Positions 1-8,222 of a stretch of DNA of 64,000 bases are shown one piece after another. Numbering within the stretch: position 1 is the first letter of the stretch; each line of letters starts with the position of its first letter. This DNA comes from Pseudalkalibacillus berkeleyi (GTDB lineage Bacteria > Bacillota > Bacilli > Bacillales > Fictibacillaceae), in assembly GCF_021608225.1 (NCBI RefSeq), contig NZ_JAKIJS010000001.1, positions 2,542,001 through 2,606,000 on the forward strand, in the 5' to 3' direction. Both the position numbers and the translations under genes were made by a program. The notes under the pieces were generated by a model, which searched no databases, was not told where the DNA came from, and worked only from the letters and a program-made list of their open reading frames with translations.

Positions 1-827
1 AAGTAATCAACAATTTGAAATTGGCTATCCATCACCACATGTTCCTCATATTTTTTACAATTTTCCTTTGAACCAATAATGATAAATGTAGGATGATTGA
101 TACCTTTCTTAACAAATTGCCTAATAATATCACTCGTAATGAGCTTCCAAATCTGAATATACATGGTCAGGTTATTTCTCTGACTAATTGAACCATGGTG
201 AACACGATACTGATACAAACATTTTGGCAGTTTATAAGCCCTATCCTTATTTAGCATCCTTAACCACAAATCATAGTCCTGACAAATACGATAGTCTGGA
301 TCATAACCACCAACTTCGTAAAAAAGGGCTTTCGAATACATCACGGAACCATGACAAAATGGACACCCTAAGTATCTGTTGTCCATAATCTCCTGATGGG
401 ACTGACTATAATTAAAACCAGACGCCATATTGATTAGTTGTCTTAAGGGAATTTTTTGTTTACCAGGGATACATTCGACAAGGGAACTAACAATCCGAAC
501 ATCTGTATTCTGCTTTATGAAGTTCACTTGATGTTCAATTCTCGTAGGCATACTGATGTCATCAGCATCCTGTATCGCAATCCAATTTCCTTTCGACATA
601 CTAATTGCCAAGTTCAACCCTATTGGTGTCCCCCTGTTTTCTTTTTGATGAATAATCTGGACTCGGTTATCTTTTATGGAGTCAAGTAAGTCTTGGGTAC
701 CGTCGGTTGAACCATCATTGACGATAATGAACTCTATATTTTTGTATGATTGCGTTAAGATGCTTTCCACAGCTTCGATCAAGTAATCTTCCCCATTAAA
801 TACGCTCATTACAACACTGATTAGCAT
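1..827 (-). CDS. Family 2 glycosyltransferase, 3' end beyond window
   Basis: The frame starts at ATG 827-825 behind a GGGGAGGGG Shine-Dalgarno stretch (831-840) and stays open to base 1, so about 275 residues are visible and the C-terminus is missing. The N-terminus reads MLISVVMSVFNGEDYL, followed by the nucleotide-binding IIVNDGSTDGT motif and the metal-binding QDADD (DxD-type). Later come a GGYDP acceptor-side motif and an ED-like QDYDLWLRM. This is the GT-A fold of family GT2, which moves a sugar from a nucleotide donor to a glycan at the cytoplasmic membrane face. It is divergent from the NERD gene. The specific sugar cannot be read from sequence. A wall-polymer or exopolysaccharide role is inferred from the window's other glycan clusters. 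Confidence 0.88.
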   Translation of the reverse strand, partial: MLISVVMSVFNGEDYLIEAVESILTQSYKNIEFIIVNDGSTDGTQDLLDSIKDNRVQIIHQKENRGTPIGLNLAISMSKGNWIAIQDADDISMPTRIEHQVNFIKQNTDVRIVSSLVECIPGKQKIPLRQLINMASGFNYSQSHQEIMDNRYLGCPFCHGSVMYSKALFYEVGGYDPDYRICQDYDLWLRMLNKDRAYKLPKCLYQYRVHHGSISQRNNLTMYIQIWKLITSDIIRQFVKKGINHPTFIIIGSKENCKKYEEHVVMDSQFQIVDY

Positions 828-918
828 ATTACCCCTCCCCATATCCTTACACACTATGTATAATATGGTTATTCGACAAATGCTCAATTTGAACCATTAA
901 GGAATAGGAGTTGATTTA

Positions 919-1881
919 TTGATAAAGTTACCGCGTAAAGAACCTCTATGGATTCCAGCTTTAACCGCCCTGACCTACAGATGCCCTCCCTCACATCCGA
1001 ATTTTTCATTGATTGAAATAGATTTAGCAAAACACAAAACAGGATATCGTGGTGAACTCACTCTTGGCTATTACTTAGCATACCTTCCCCCAAAAGAAAC
1101 CTCGATTTTTAATGGCCTCAGATTATTTGATACCCTTCACTTTTTTCAAATGGATACAGTAATTTTGACGCCAACATTCATCCTCATTGTGGAAGTGAAA
1201 AACATTTCCGGAAGAGTCAAATTTGATGATGTAAAACAAATGATTCGAACGCTTGATGGTAAGGAAGAAGGCTTTCTGAATCCATTTTTACAGGTTGAGT
1301 GGCAGAAGGAAAAATTGAAAAGGTGGCTCGACCAACACAAGTTCCCAGAGATACCAATTAAACACCATATCGTTATCAGTAATCCTTCAACGATTATCGA
1401 ACCTTCAGCACATATCCCCACAAACTTAACACCCGCTGCCAACATTTATTTCGCAATAGAAGATCTCAAAAATGCACATCCAATAGAAGTGATGAAAAAA
1501 GAACAGATTCGCAAACTCTCCCGCTTATTTATAAAAAAGCACACCCCATACGTACCTGATGTAATGGAAAAATACAAATTAATTAAGGAAGATTTACGCA
1601 CAGGAATCTACTGCCCAGCTTGTAAACAATTGGCGATCAAGCGAAAACAAGGTCGCTGGGTATGCTCAGAATGTGAGATAGACCGTGAGAATGCTCACAT
1701 TGAAGTGTTAAAGGAATACAAACTTTTACTGGGTCCCACGATTAGTGCTGCTGAGTTCCAGTGGTTTGCCGGACTACCTTCACAGCTCATGGCTCGACGG
1801 ATTTTACAATCGATGGACCTCCAAGTCATTGGGAAGAATAAAGGTACAAGATATGTGCTCCCAAACTGGGATGATCGATAA
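919..1881 (+). CDS. NERD-domain protein with C-terminal zinc ribbon
   Basis: A 320-residue soluble protein. The start is TTG at 919, supported by AGGAG at 906-910; no ATG is better placed. Residues about 40-150 form a NERD (nuclease-related) domain: RGELTLGYYL, then a hydrophobic strand and VEVKN, matching the D/E-xK core of restriction-endonuclease-like folds. A C-terminal ribbon has two Cys pairs (YCPAC and VCSEC). NERD proteins are widespread in Bacillaceae and their substrate is mostly unknown; DNA or RNA processing is inferred only from the fold. The gene is monocistronic. Its TAA stop lies inside the first core of a 21-bp repeat array, so the array begins within the coding sequence. Confidence 0.85.
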   Translation: MIKLPRKEPLWIPALTALTYRCPPSHPNFSLIEIDLAKHKTGYRGELTLGYYLAYLPPKETSIFNGLRLFDTLHFFQMDTVILTPTFILIVEVKNISGRVKFDDVKQMIRTLDGKEEGFLNPFLQVEWQKEKLKRWLDQHKFPEIPIKHHIVISNPSTIIEPSAHIPTNLTPAANIYFAIEDLKNAHPIEVMKKEQIRKLSRLFIKKHTPYVPDVMEKYKLIKEDLRTGIYCPACKQLAIKRKQGRWVCSECEIDRENAHIEVLKEYKLLLGPTISAAEFQWFAGLPSQLMARRILQSMDLQVIGKNKGTRYVLPNWDDR

Positions 1882-1986
1882 AATTGGAGATTTGCACGAT
1901 AAATTCCGAGTTTTGATCGATAAAATTCAAGTTTTGCACGATAAATTCCCAACTTTGCACGATAAAATCCAAGTTTTGCACGATAA
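1873..1986. repeat. 21-bp periodic array, locus 1 (six 9-bp cores)
   Basis: Cores begin at 1873, 1894, 1915, 1936, 1957 and 1978, spaced exactly 21 bp. Their sequences in order are GATCGATAA, GCACGATAA, GATCGATAA, then GCACGATAA three times. The 12-bp linkers are AT-rich and vary (for example ATTCCGAGTTTT). The total is 114 bp, identical in size and core number to the arrays at 11265 and 46492. It lies between the convergent NERD and minJ genes and overlaps the NERD stop. Read through, it gives a heptad peptide, but no start signal supports a protein. Confidence 0.9.
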
Positions 1987-2011
1987 CCGCAACTAACCAC
2001 CTCACCAAACG

Positions 2012-2038
2012 AAAAAAACCACCCCTCAGGGCGGTTTT
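2012..2038 (-). terminator. Rho-independent terminator of minJ (probably bidirectional)
   Basis: Arms AAAACCACCC and GGGCGGTTTT around a CTCA loop, with one A/C mismatch. On the minus strand it is followed by a run of seven T. It sits 9 nt beyond the minJ stop and also serves the convergent NERD gene. Confidence 0.85.
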
Positions 2039-2046
2039 AGGACACA

Positions 2047-3243
2047 TCATCCAACGACTTTACGTCGCTTCGCTTTTTCCGGCTGTGCGAAGAGCAGTCC
2101 TAGCTCATGATGTTCATTTTCATACAACGAACGCTGCACAAACCGAACATCTCCATTTTCATTTAAGACTTCCATTTTACAAAACTGCGCATTGCTTTGA
2201 ACCGCTCCGTAAAAGTCCTCAACTCGATCCAACGTACGACCGTTCACTTTCACAATTCGCTCTCCGATTGATACATTCATTTTTGATGCAGGAGAACCTG
2301 GTATGATGCCAAGCACACGTAAACCTTCCTTTAATTCTGAAAAATACGGAGCCTTCTCCACTTCAAGCTTTCGATAGAATAAAATCAGTGCATTACGCCC
2401 AACAAAAGCGAGCGCCACCACTACAATCGATAACGACTCAAAGTCTAAAGAAATGAGCAATATGGACGCTGCAAGTAAAATGACGCCGAGCCACATGAAT
2501 CGAGACCCGATACTCTTAACGACTGGTTCTGGCATCGATTGGGATACAACGTGGTGGAATCCTATAGCAAACGGTACGAGCGCAATTCCTACACTCACTT
2601 CACCCATTTGCAACATCGGAAACCAGCTTGACGTTGAGATTGCGCCTCCTGGTACGAGTACGAACAATGGGACTAACCAAATCCGACTAATGACATGTGC
2701 GCCAATGCCTTTCCCTCTTTTTCCTCGTAATAAGATCGGTGACGTATTTTGTGCGCCAACTGACATGATTAGAATGCCTTCTACAACAACAAGTGCGGCA
2801 ACGAGCAACGCGATCATGCCAAGTGAAGCTGTTTGCAGTTCACCCATCCACGTATCAATCAGCCCAACGCCTGTACTAAATTCCGGAACATAAGCCGCTA
2901 CTACATATGTCAGCAAACCTGCGAATACGGGATGAAATAGATTTTTACGTAGTGTCAATCCAAGCAATATGTAGAATGCTGACATTACCGCGATTACGCC
3001 AAATGGAAGGTATAATCCAGCGAATACACTTAACAATGAGAAAATGAACCCGATTAAAAGACCTGGAAAGATCCCCTTCGAAAAGTCGTCCAGCGTATCA
3101 TGGATCCGCACATGAAAATCACTCCGTTCACGCTTCACACGAGTGACTGCATGGATACCAATTAAGATAAGGATGACATAAAAAAGAGGATTGAGAAAAA
3201 ACCAGCTCATTCCTTTTATAAAACTCCATAAAATTTCCTGCAT
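2047..3243 (-). CDS. minJ: MinJ-like PDZ membrane protein, division topology factor
   Basis: 398 residues, almost the length of B. subtilis MinJ (397). About eight hydrophobic segments fill residues 10-300. A cytoplasmic PDZ domain follows at about 305-385 (GLRVLGIIPGSPAS, then GERIVKVNGR). In B. subtilis MinJ links DivIVA at poles and septa to MinD, placing the division inhibitor, and it is also needed for swarming. The assignment rests on length, domain order and position beside ctpB, as in B. subtilis (yvjD-swrA-ctpB). Start ATG 3243 follows GGGGG. The upstream 54-residue gene ends 17 nt before, so the two are probably cotranscribed. Confidence 0.85.
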   Translation of the reverse strand: MQEILWSFIKGMSWFFLNPLFYVILILIGIHAVTRVKRERSDFHVRIHDTLDDFSKGIFPGLLIGFIFSLLSVFAGLYLPFGVIAVMSAFYILLGLTLRKNLFHPVFAGLLTYVVAAYVPEFSTGVGLIDTWMGELQTASLGMIALLVAALVVVEGILIMSVGAQNTSPILLRGKRGKGIGAHVISRIWLVPLFVLVPGGAISTSSWFPMLQMGEVSVGIALVPFAIGFHHVVSQSMPEPVVKSIGSRFMWLGVILLAASILLISLDFESLSIVVVALAFVGRNALILFYRKLEVEKAPYFSELKEGLRVLGIIPGSPASKMNVSIGERIVKVNGRTLDRVEDFYGAVQSNAQFCKMEVLNENGDVRFVQRSLYENEHHELGLLFAQPEKAKRRKVVG

Positions 3244-3259
3244 AACATTGCCCCCAACA

Positions 3260-3424
3260 CTAATCTTTCTGTTTTTCTTCTATTAAACGATCAAGCTTTT
3301 CATTCATCTGATCCATTGAGCGCTGCTTTCCCCGCATATATTTCACAACAAAAACAATCCCTAAAACCAATCCGATCAAAATGAGAAACGCAAACAGTTG
3401 ATATAATATATCCCCAACATTCAT
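3260..3424 (-). CDS. Small single-span membrane protein, 54 residues (DUF4083-like)
   Basis: ATG at 3424 follows GGAGGAG with a 6-nt gap, a strong start. The protein starts MNVGDILYQLFAFLILIGL, so residues about 7-28 span the membrane. A basic stretch (KYMRGKQR) follows, then a short amphipathic helix (MNEKLDRLIEEKQKD). This layout fits the small DUF4083 family, which has no known function. It lies between ctpB and minJ, where B. subtilis has swrA, but shows no resemblance to SwrA. Cotranscription with minJ is likely from the 17-nt spacing. Confidence 0.75.
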   Translation of the reverse strand: MNVGDILYQLFAFLILIGLVLGIVFVVKYMRGKQRSMDQMNEKLDRLIEEKQKD

Positions 3425-3524
3425 ATATAGCTCCTCCTATACTCTTCGCCCGAGTTAAAGAAAACTTGACGAAACCAAGCTTAAGCGACGATTGTGTCCT
3501 AGTTGCCCTTATACTGAATTCGTA

Positions 3525-3565
3525 AACTTTCCCACTACGTCGAAGTCCACCATTTGTGGAAAGTT
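3525..3565. repeat. Imperfect inverted repeat in the ctpB-to-54-residue-gene gap
   Basis: AACTTTCC(C)AC at 3525-3535 mirrors GTGGAAAGTT at 3556-3565, with a 20-nt loop and one bulge. There is no T-run on either strand, so it is not a classic terminator. It may be part of a dispersed intergenic element; nothing else is seen in this 230-bp gap apart from the ctpB terminator. Confidence 0.4.
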
Positions 3566-3585
3566 ATAGCTTGTTCAAGTAACCC

Positions 3586-3619
3586 AAAAGAAAAACCGTA
3601 GAAGGGGTATCTTCTACGG
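3586..3619 (-). terminator. Terminator of ctpB
   Basis: CCGTAGAAG and CTTCTACGG form a perfect 9-bp stem with a 6-nt loop. On the minus strand TTTTTC follows. It is 36 nt beyond the ctpB stop. Confidence 0.92.
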
Positions 3620-3654
3620 ATATATTCGACAGATATAGATTTTATCCTGCTCTT

Positions 3655-5133
3655 TTACTTGCCAAAGAGAACTTCTATCGCTGCTTTTAGCTGTTGATCA
3701 TTCTTTCCACTATCAATCTTTTCTAGCAGCTTTGTTTGCATCATAGTAGCTGTTTCTTCGTCCACATTGCCAGATGCTTTAAGATCGTTTGCATTTTGGA
3801 ATGCACGGACAGCAGTCTCTGTCTTTTCATCAAAATAACCATCATCACGACCTGGGTTAAACCCAAGACCCTTCAACATCGTTTGAACGTTTTTCACTTG
3901 TTCACCCGTCATATCGAACTTCAATGGTTTTTCAATCGTAATTGGGTTTGCCCGGTAGAAATCTGGTTGCTCGACTTTAATAGTCGGTTTAACACCCTTT
4001 TTATGAATCCAGTTTCCATCTGGCGTCAGCCATTTGAACATCGTCAGTTTGATGCTGCTTCCATCGTCCATTTCAACTGCCTGTTGTACAGTCCCTTTAC
4101 CGAATGATTTCTCACCAACAACATCATAACCGCCTGCTTCTTTTAAGGCTGCTGCTAATATTTCTGAAGCAGAAGCACTTCCTCCGTCAATTAAAGCAAC
4201 AATAGGGTAGTCTTTTTTACTCGTTTGATCTGAGAAAAACCGTTGCTTTTCTCCGGCTCTTGATTCAATTTGTACAATTGGATCGTCCTTCGTGATGAAA
4301 TGCTGTGCAATTTTCTCTACACTTTGCAAGAATCCACCTGGATTACCACGAACATCAATGACAAGCCCATCAATATCCTTCTTTTCAAGTGCCTTCAACT
4401 GTTTTGCAAAGTCATCAGCTGTATTTTCAGAGAACGACGTAATCTTCAAGTGTCCGACTTTCTTACCGTCATCTTCAATTACTTCTGAGTAAACCGTTTC
4501 AATCGGAATCTTATCACGCTTTACATCTACTTGGAGCGTGTTGCTGACACCTGCTCTTTTCACTTCGAGCTTTACCGTTGTTCCTTTTTTACCTCGAATC
4601 TTTAAGACAGCTTCGTAAAGGTCTAAGCCTTTCGTACTCTTCCCATCAATCGATACGATTTGGTCATGCGGCTTCAATCCAGCTTTTTCGGCAGGTGAAT
4701 CCTCGAATGGCGCAACGATGGTCACATATCCATCCATCATTGTCACCTCAGCACCGATCCCTTCAAATGAAGACTCGAGCGTATCATTGAATTGTTTAGC
4801 GGTGTTCGGATCCATGTAAACGGAATACGGATCATCTAATGTGTTCACCATCCCCTGAATGGCTCCGTCTAAGAGCTGTTGTTTGTCAACATCCTCTACG
4901 TACTGTTCAGAAATGAGTTTATACGTTTTTTCAATCTTTTCGAACTCTTCCTCGGATACTGAGGCACCGGCATTCAAATTCTTACCGTTTTCCGTTGCTT
5001 TCTCCAGTAGAGACTGCGTTTGTCCATCATCAGAAAACAAAGACATGCCAGCGTATGTACCACCTGCTCCAACTGCAAGTGATCCCGCAACTAATAACGC
5101 AGCCACTTTTCCTCTCACATTCATCTCTATCAC
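3655..5133 (-). CDS. ctpB: Carboxyl-terminal processing protease CtpB (S41 family)
   Basis: 492 residues. One N-terminal membrane anchor (about 8-30) is followed by a helical region (60-110), a PDZ domain (about 125-205, GLKPHDQIVSIDGK), an S41 protease core and a C-terminal peptidoglycan-binding domain (about 405-480). The Ser-Lys dyad is visible: Ser321 in GGSASASEI, Lys346 and Gln350 in SFGKGTVQQ, with the same spacing as Ser309/Lys334/Gln338 of B. subtilis CtpB. There it cleaves SpoIVFA in the intermembrane space and triggers sigma-K activation during sporulation. Start ATG 5133 follows GAGGTGA. A structured leader precedes it and a strong terminator follows. Confidence 0.93.
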   Translation of the reverse strand: MIEMNVRGKVAALLVAGSLAVGAGGTYAGMSLFSDDGQTQSLLEKATENGKNLNAGASVSEEEFEKIEKTYKLISEQYVEDVDKQQLLDGAIQGMVNTLDDPYSVYMDPNTAKQFNDTLESSFEGIGAEVTMMDGYVTIVAPFEDSPAEKAGLKPHDQIVSIDGKSTKGLDLYEAVLKIRGKKGTTVKLEVKRAGVSNTLQVDVKRDKIPIETVYSEVIEDDGKKVGHLKITSFSENTADDFAKQLKALEKKDIDGLVIDVRGNPGGFLQSVEKIAQHFITKDDPIVQIESRAGEKQRFFSDQTSKKDYPIVALIDGGSASASEILAAALKEAGGYDVVGEKSFGKGTVQQAVEMDDGSSIKLTMFKWLTPDGNWIHKKGVKPTIKVEQPDFYRANPITIEKPLKFDMTGEQVKNVQTMLKGLGFNPGRDDGYFDEKTETAVRAFQNANDLKASGNVDEETATMMQTKLLEKIDSGKNDQQLKAAIEVLFGK

Positions 5134-5147
5134 CTCATTGTGTTTGC

Positions 5148-5229
5148 AGGAAAAGGCACCACACCTTCTAGATGCGATGCCTTCTCCTATGAGTAAGGTC
5201 CCCCTACGCTCCGTGCCGTTCGCTTACTC
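5148..5229 (-). promoter_or_regulatory. Structured 5' leader of ctpB (two tandem hairpins)
   Basis: On the minus strand GAGTAAG (5229-5223) pairs with CTTACTC (5197-5191). Next, AGGAGAAGGCA (5188-5178) pairs with TGCCTTTTCCT (5158-5148), 11 bp with one mismatch. Neither hairpin has a T-run. Upstream, TTCATA and CATATAGT with a 16-nt gap loosely resemble a forespore sigma-F/G promoter; that is a weak match. Function is unknown; an RNA-stability or protein-binding leader is possible. Confidence 0.4.
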
Positions 5230-5494
5230 AATATACTATATGAACAGCTTGTATACTTTATGAATTCAATCTCTTCAATATTGTGTGAATTTTACTTCTT
5301 TTAGCTTACTACAGAACCCTTTATGAAACAACAATTCTAGCTTTTATTTCTCCATATTTTCTCAAATCAATGTGAAGTTCACAATATGCAAAATCCGACT
5401 TTTAAAATCAAGTTCAATTCATTTTTTGTGCATAGTACCTCCCCATTCAGAGAGATACTAAAGTGAAATGATTAACAAACATGGAGGTAATGAC
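5230..5494. other. Intergenic region between divergent ctpB and oppA
   Basis: AT-rich, no coding frame with a Shine-Dalgarno site. It must carry the promoters for ctpB (minus) and opp (plus), but no convincing -35/-10 pair for oppA was found. Confidence 0.5.
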
Positions 5495-7129
5495 GTGTTC
5501 AAACAACGTAGATCTGAAAAGAAAAGTATTTTCACAGCATTTAGCCTTCTACTAACATTAGCGCTTGTACTAGCAGCTTGTGCCCCAGGTGGCGGCGATG
5601 GTGGTGGTGAAGGTGGAGAACAAAAGATTAGAGTCAATATCAACACTGAACCATTTTCATTGAATCCTGGTCTTGCAAACGATACGACGTCCGGAGGCGT
5701 ACTCCTTCAAACGTTTGAAGGCTTAACACGAATAGGTAAGGACGGAAAGCCTGAAAATGCAATGGCAAAAGACGTTAAGAAATCGGAAGACTTGAAAAAG
5801 TACACATTCACAATTCGTGATGCAACATGGTCTAACGGTGATAAAGTAACCGCGCAGGATTTTGAATACGCATGGAAATGGGCCATCAATCCTAAGAACG
5901 AAGCACAGTATGCATATCAACTCTACTACTTAAAAAATGGTGAGTCGGTAAACATGGGCGAAACGCCTGTTGATCAACTCGGTGTAAAAGCAATCGATGA
6001 GAAGACGCTTGAAGTTACGTTAGAAAACCCAACACCTTATTTCTTAGAGCTGACGGCATTCTATACGTACTTCCCAGTCAACAGCAAAATCGCAAAAGAA
6101 AACCCAAAATGGTACACAGACGCAGGTGAAAACTACACGTCCAATGGACCATTTGTCATGAATAAATGGGCACACAACGACAAAATTATACTTAAAAAGA
6201 ATAAAGAATATTGGGATGCAAAGGCTGTAAATCTTGAACAAATCGAGATGATTATGGTCAACGATCCTAATACAGAATTAAGCATGTTTGATAATGGTGA
6301 GCTGGACTGGGCGGGTTCTCCAATGGGTAACCTTCCAACAGAAGCAATCCCATCATTAAAAGATGAAAAACGCCTCAATATCGAACCGATTGCAGGTACG
6401 TATTGGTACAAATTCAACACATCGAAAAAGCCGTTCAACAACGTGAACATCCGTAAGGCATTTGCGTACTCGATCAACCGTGAAGCGATTGTTAATAACA
6501 TCACCAAAGGCGGACAGATCCCTGGAATGGCAGCTGTCCCTCCAACCATGATCGAGGAAAATGAGAAGGGTTATTTCAAAGACAATGAAGTTGACGAAGC
6601 GAAGAAACTGCTTGAAAAGGGATTAAAAGAAGAAGGATACGGAAGCGTTGCTGATCTACCTGCGATTACACTCTCGTATAATACCGACGAGTCACACGCA
6701 AAGGTCGCACAAGCCATCCAAGATATGTGGAAAAAGAACCTTGGCGTTAATGTGAAGTTGAGTAACGCTGAGTGGAAGGTTTATATCGACAAATTACACA
6801 GCGGGAACTACCAAATTGGACGAATGGGTTGGCTTGGTGATTTCAACGATCCAATCAACTTCCTCGAGCTATATAAAGAAAAAGGCGGGAACAACGATAC
6901 ACGCTGGCACAATGATGAATTCGCTTCCCTACTTGAAAAGTCTGCAACAGAAACAGATGAAAAAGCACGTTTAAAAATGCTTAAAGACGCAGAAGAAATT
7001 TTAATGGACGAAATGCCGATTGCACCCATTTATTTCTACACGAACACATGGGTACAAAATGAAAACTTACAAGACGTGGTCCTATCAGGACTCGGAGACG
7101 CTCAGTTCAAATGGGCATCGGTTAAGTAA
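5495..7129 (+). CDS. oppA: Oligopeptide ABC transporter substrate-binding lipoprotein
   Basis: 544 residues from GTG at 5495, supported by GGAGGT at 5483-5488; an in-frame ATG at 5468 has no such support. The signal peptide ends in the lipobox LAAC with lipidated Cys29, followed by a Gly-rich tether. The rest matches the SBP_bac_5 peptide-binding family (NDTTSGGVLLQTFEGLTR near the start, ATWSNGDKVTAQDFEYAW). It captures peptides outside the membrane for OppBC. It is first in a five-gene plus-strand operon in the order A-B-C-D-F, as in B. subtilis opp. A large hairpin separates it from oppB, which could set a higher dose of the binding protein. Confidence 0.92.
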   Translation: MFKQRRSEKKSIFTAFSLLLTLALVLAACAPGGGDGGGEGGEQKIRVNINTEPFSLNPGLANDTTSGGVLLQTFEGLTRIGKDGKPENAMAKDVKKSEDLKKYTFTIRDATWSNGDKVTAQDFEYAWKWAINPKNEAQYAYQLYYLKNGESVNMGETPVDQLGVKAIDEKTLEVTLENPTPYFLELTAFYTYFPVNSKIAKENPKWYTDAGENYTSNGPFVMNKWAHNDKIILKKNKEYWDAKAVNLEQIEMIMVNDPNTELSMFDNGELDWAGSPMGNLPTEAIPSLKDEKRLNIEPIAGTYWYKFNTSKKPFNNVNIRKAFAYSINREAIVNNITKGGQIPGMAAVPPTMIEENEKGYFKDNEVDEAKKLLEKGLKEEGYGSVADLPAITLSYNTDESHAKVAQAIQDMWKKNLGVNVKLSNAEWKVYIDKLHSGNYQIGRMGWLGDFNDPINFLELYKEKGGNNDTRWHNDEFASLLEKSATETDEKARLKMLKDAEEILMDEMPIAPIYFYTNTWVQNENLQDVVLSGLGDAQFKWASVK

Positions 7130-7202
7130 AGAAAACGTGAGGAATCGAAGCGACCTCGAGCACCTGTGCGCTGAAGCTAGACTTCTCTTCACTTTATCAG
7201 AA

Positions 7203-7261
7203 GTGTCAGGCTCCATTCAGGAACCCTTGAGTCCCAGGGGTTCCAAAAAGGTGCCTGACAC
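7203..7261 (+). promoter_or_regulatory. Long nested hairpin between oppA and oppB
   Basis: Outer arms GTGTCAGGC (7203-7211) and GCCTGACAC (7253-7261) are perfect. Inner arms GGAACCC (7220-7226) and GGGTTCC (7238-7244) are also perfect. No T-run follows, so full termination is unlikely. An mRNA processing or stability role that keeps oppA above oppBCDF is inferred. The TGTCAGGC outer arm resembles a palindrome I recall as common between Bacillaceae genes, so a small dispersed repeat is an alternative. Confidence 0.6.
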
Positions 7262-7284
7262 CATCATTTAAGGAGGTGGTTCCG

Positions 7285-8217
7285 TTGTTCGTTTATATTT
7301 TGAAACGCATTTTATTTATGTTCATTTCTCTGTTCCTTATCATTACGGCGACTTTCGGGTTGATGCGTGCTGCTCCCGGTGGTCCTTTTACAGGTGAAAA
7401 AGAACTGCCCCCAGCCATAAAGGCGAATCTAAATGCTTTTTATGGCTTAGATCAGCCTTGGTATATGCAATATCTTGACTATCTCACTTCAATCGCACGA
7501 TGGGATTTTGGTCCTTCTTTTACGTACAAAGGGCAAACGGTTAACGACTTAATTAACAACGGATTTCCAGTGTCTTTTTATCTCGGGATGGAAGCAATTC
7601 TCATCGCCGTTGCATTTGGCATTTTATTAGGAACAATTGCCGCTTTGAAACATAATTCATGGCAGGATTACGGCGCTATGATCATTGCCGTGCTTGGTAT
7701 CTCAGTCCCTTCGTTCATCATCGCGTCTGTTTTTCAATATTTTCTTGCGATGCAGCTCGGATTATTTCCTGTCGCACGTTGGGATACATTCATGCATTCG
7801 GTGTTACCTGCATTCGCACTTGCAACAACGCCAATGGCCTTTATTGCCCGGCTAACACGCTCAAGCATGCTTGAAGTGCTCAGTAATGATTACATTCGTA
7901 CAGCAAGATCAAAAGGTATCGGAAAGAATATGATCATACTGCGCCATACAGTCAGAAATGCGCTATTACCCGTTGTTTCTTATATGGGACCGCTCATTTC
8001 AGCGATTCTAACAGGGAGTTTCATTATTGAAAAAATCTTCGGAATCCCAGGACTCGGCATGCACTTTGTCACAAGCATCACAAACCGTGACTACACAACG
8101 ATTATGGGTGTAACCGTCTTTTTCAGCGTATTACTACTCGTATCCATTCTCCTAGTCGATATCGCATACGGGCTCATTGATCCACGTATCAAAATTGCCG
8201 GGACGAAAGGAGATTAA
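7285..8217 (+). CDS. oppB: Oligopeptide ABC transporter permease OppB
   Basis: 310 residues. TTG at 7285 is preferred because AGGAGGTGG (7271-7279) precedes it at proper distance; a GTG at 7276 overlaps that site. Six membrane segments are visible, the first right at the N-terminus. The EAA-loop, which contacts the ATPases, reads [21 protein letters not shown]. The N-terminal motif [21 protein letters not shown] is typical of the DppB/OppB group. It forms the membrane pore with OppC. The gene ends 5 nt before oppC. Confidence 0.93.
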   Translation: MFVYILKRILFMFISLFLIITATFGLMRAAPGGPFTGEKELPPAIKANLNAFYGLDQPWYMQYLDYLTSIARWDFGPSFTYKGQTVNDLINNGFPVSFYLGMEAILIAVAFGILLGTIAALKHNSWQDYGAMIIAVLGISVPSFIIASVFQYFLAMQLGLFPVARWDTFMHSVLPAFALATTPMAFIARLTRSSMLEVLSNDYIRTARSKGIGKNMIILRHTVRNALLPVVSYMGPLISAILTGSFIIEKIFGIPGLGMHFVTSITNRDYTTIMGVTVFFSVLLLVSILLVDIAYGLIDPRIKIAGTKGD

Positions 8218-8222
8218 CACAT

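Noticed and set aside
1873-1986. CRISPR array
   Set aside because: Repeats are 9 bp with 12-bp similar linkers; no 28-36-bp repeats, unique spacers or cas genes.
1695-2050. Open frames on both strands through the 21-bp array near NERD
   Set aside because: The frames stay open only because 21 is a multiple of three. No start with Shine-Dalgarno support, and one would overlap the NERD gene antisense.
5468-5494. ATG 5468 as the oppA start
   Set aside because: The GGAGGT site lies after it and directs GTG 5495; the shorter start gives a normal lipoprotein signal.
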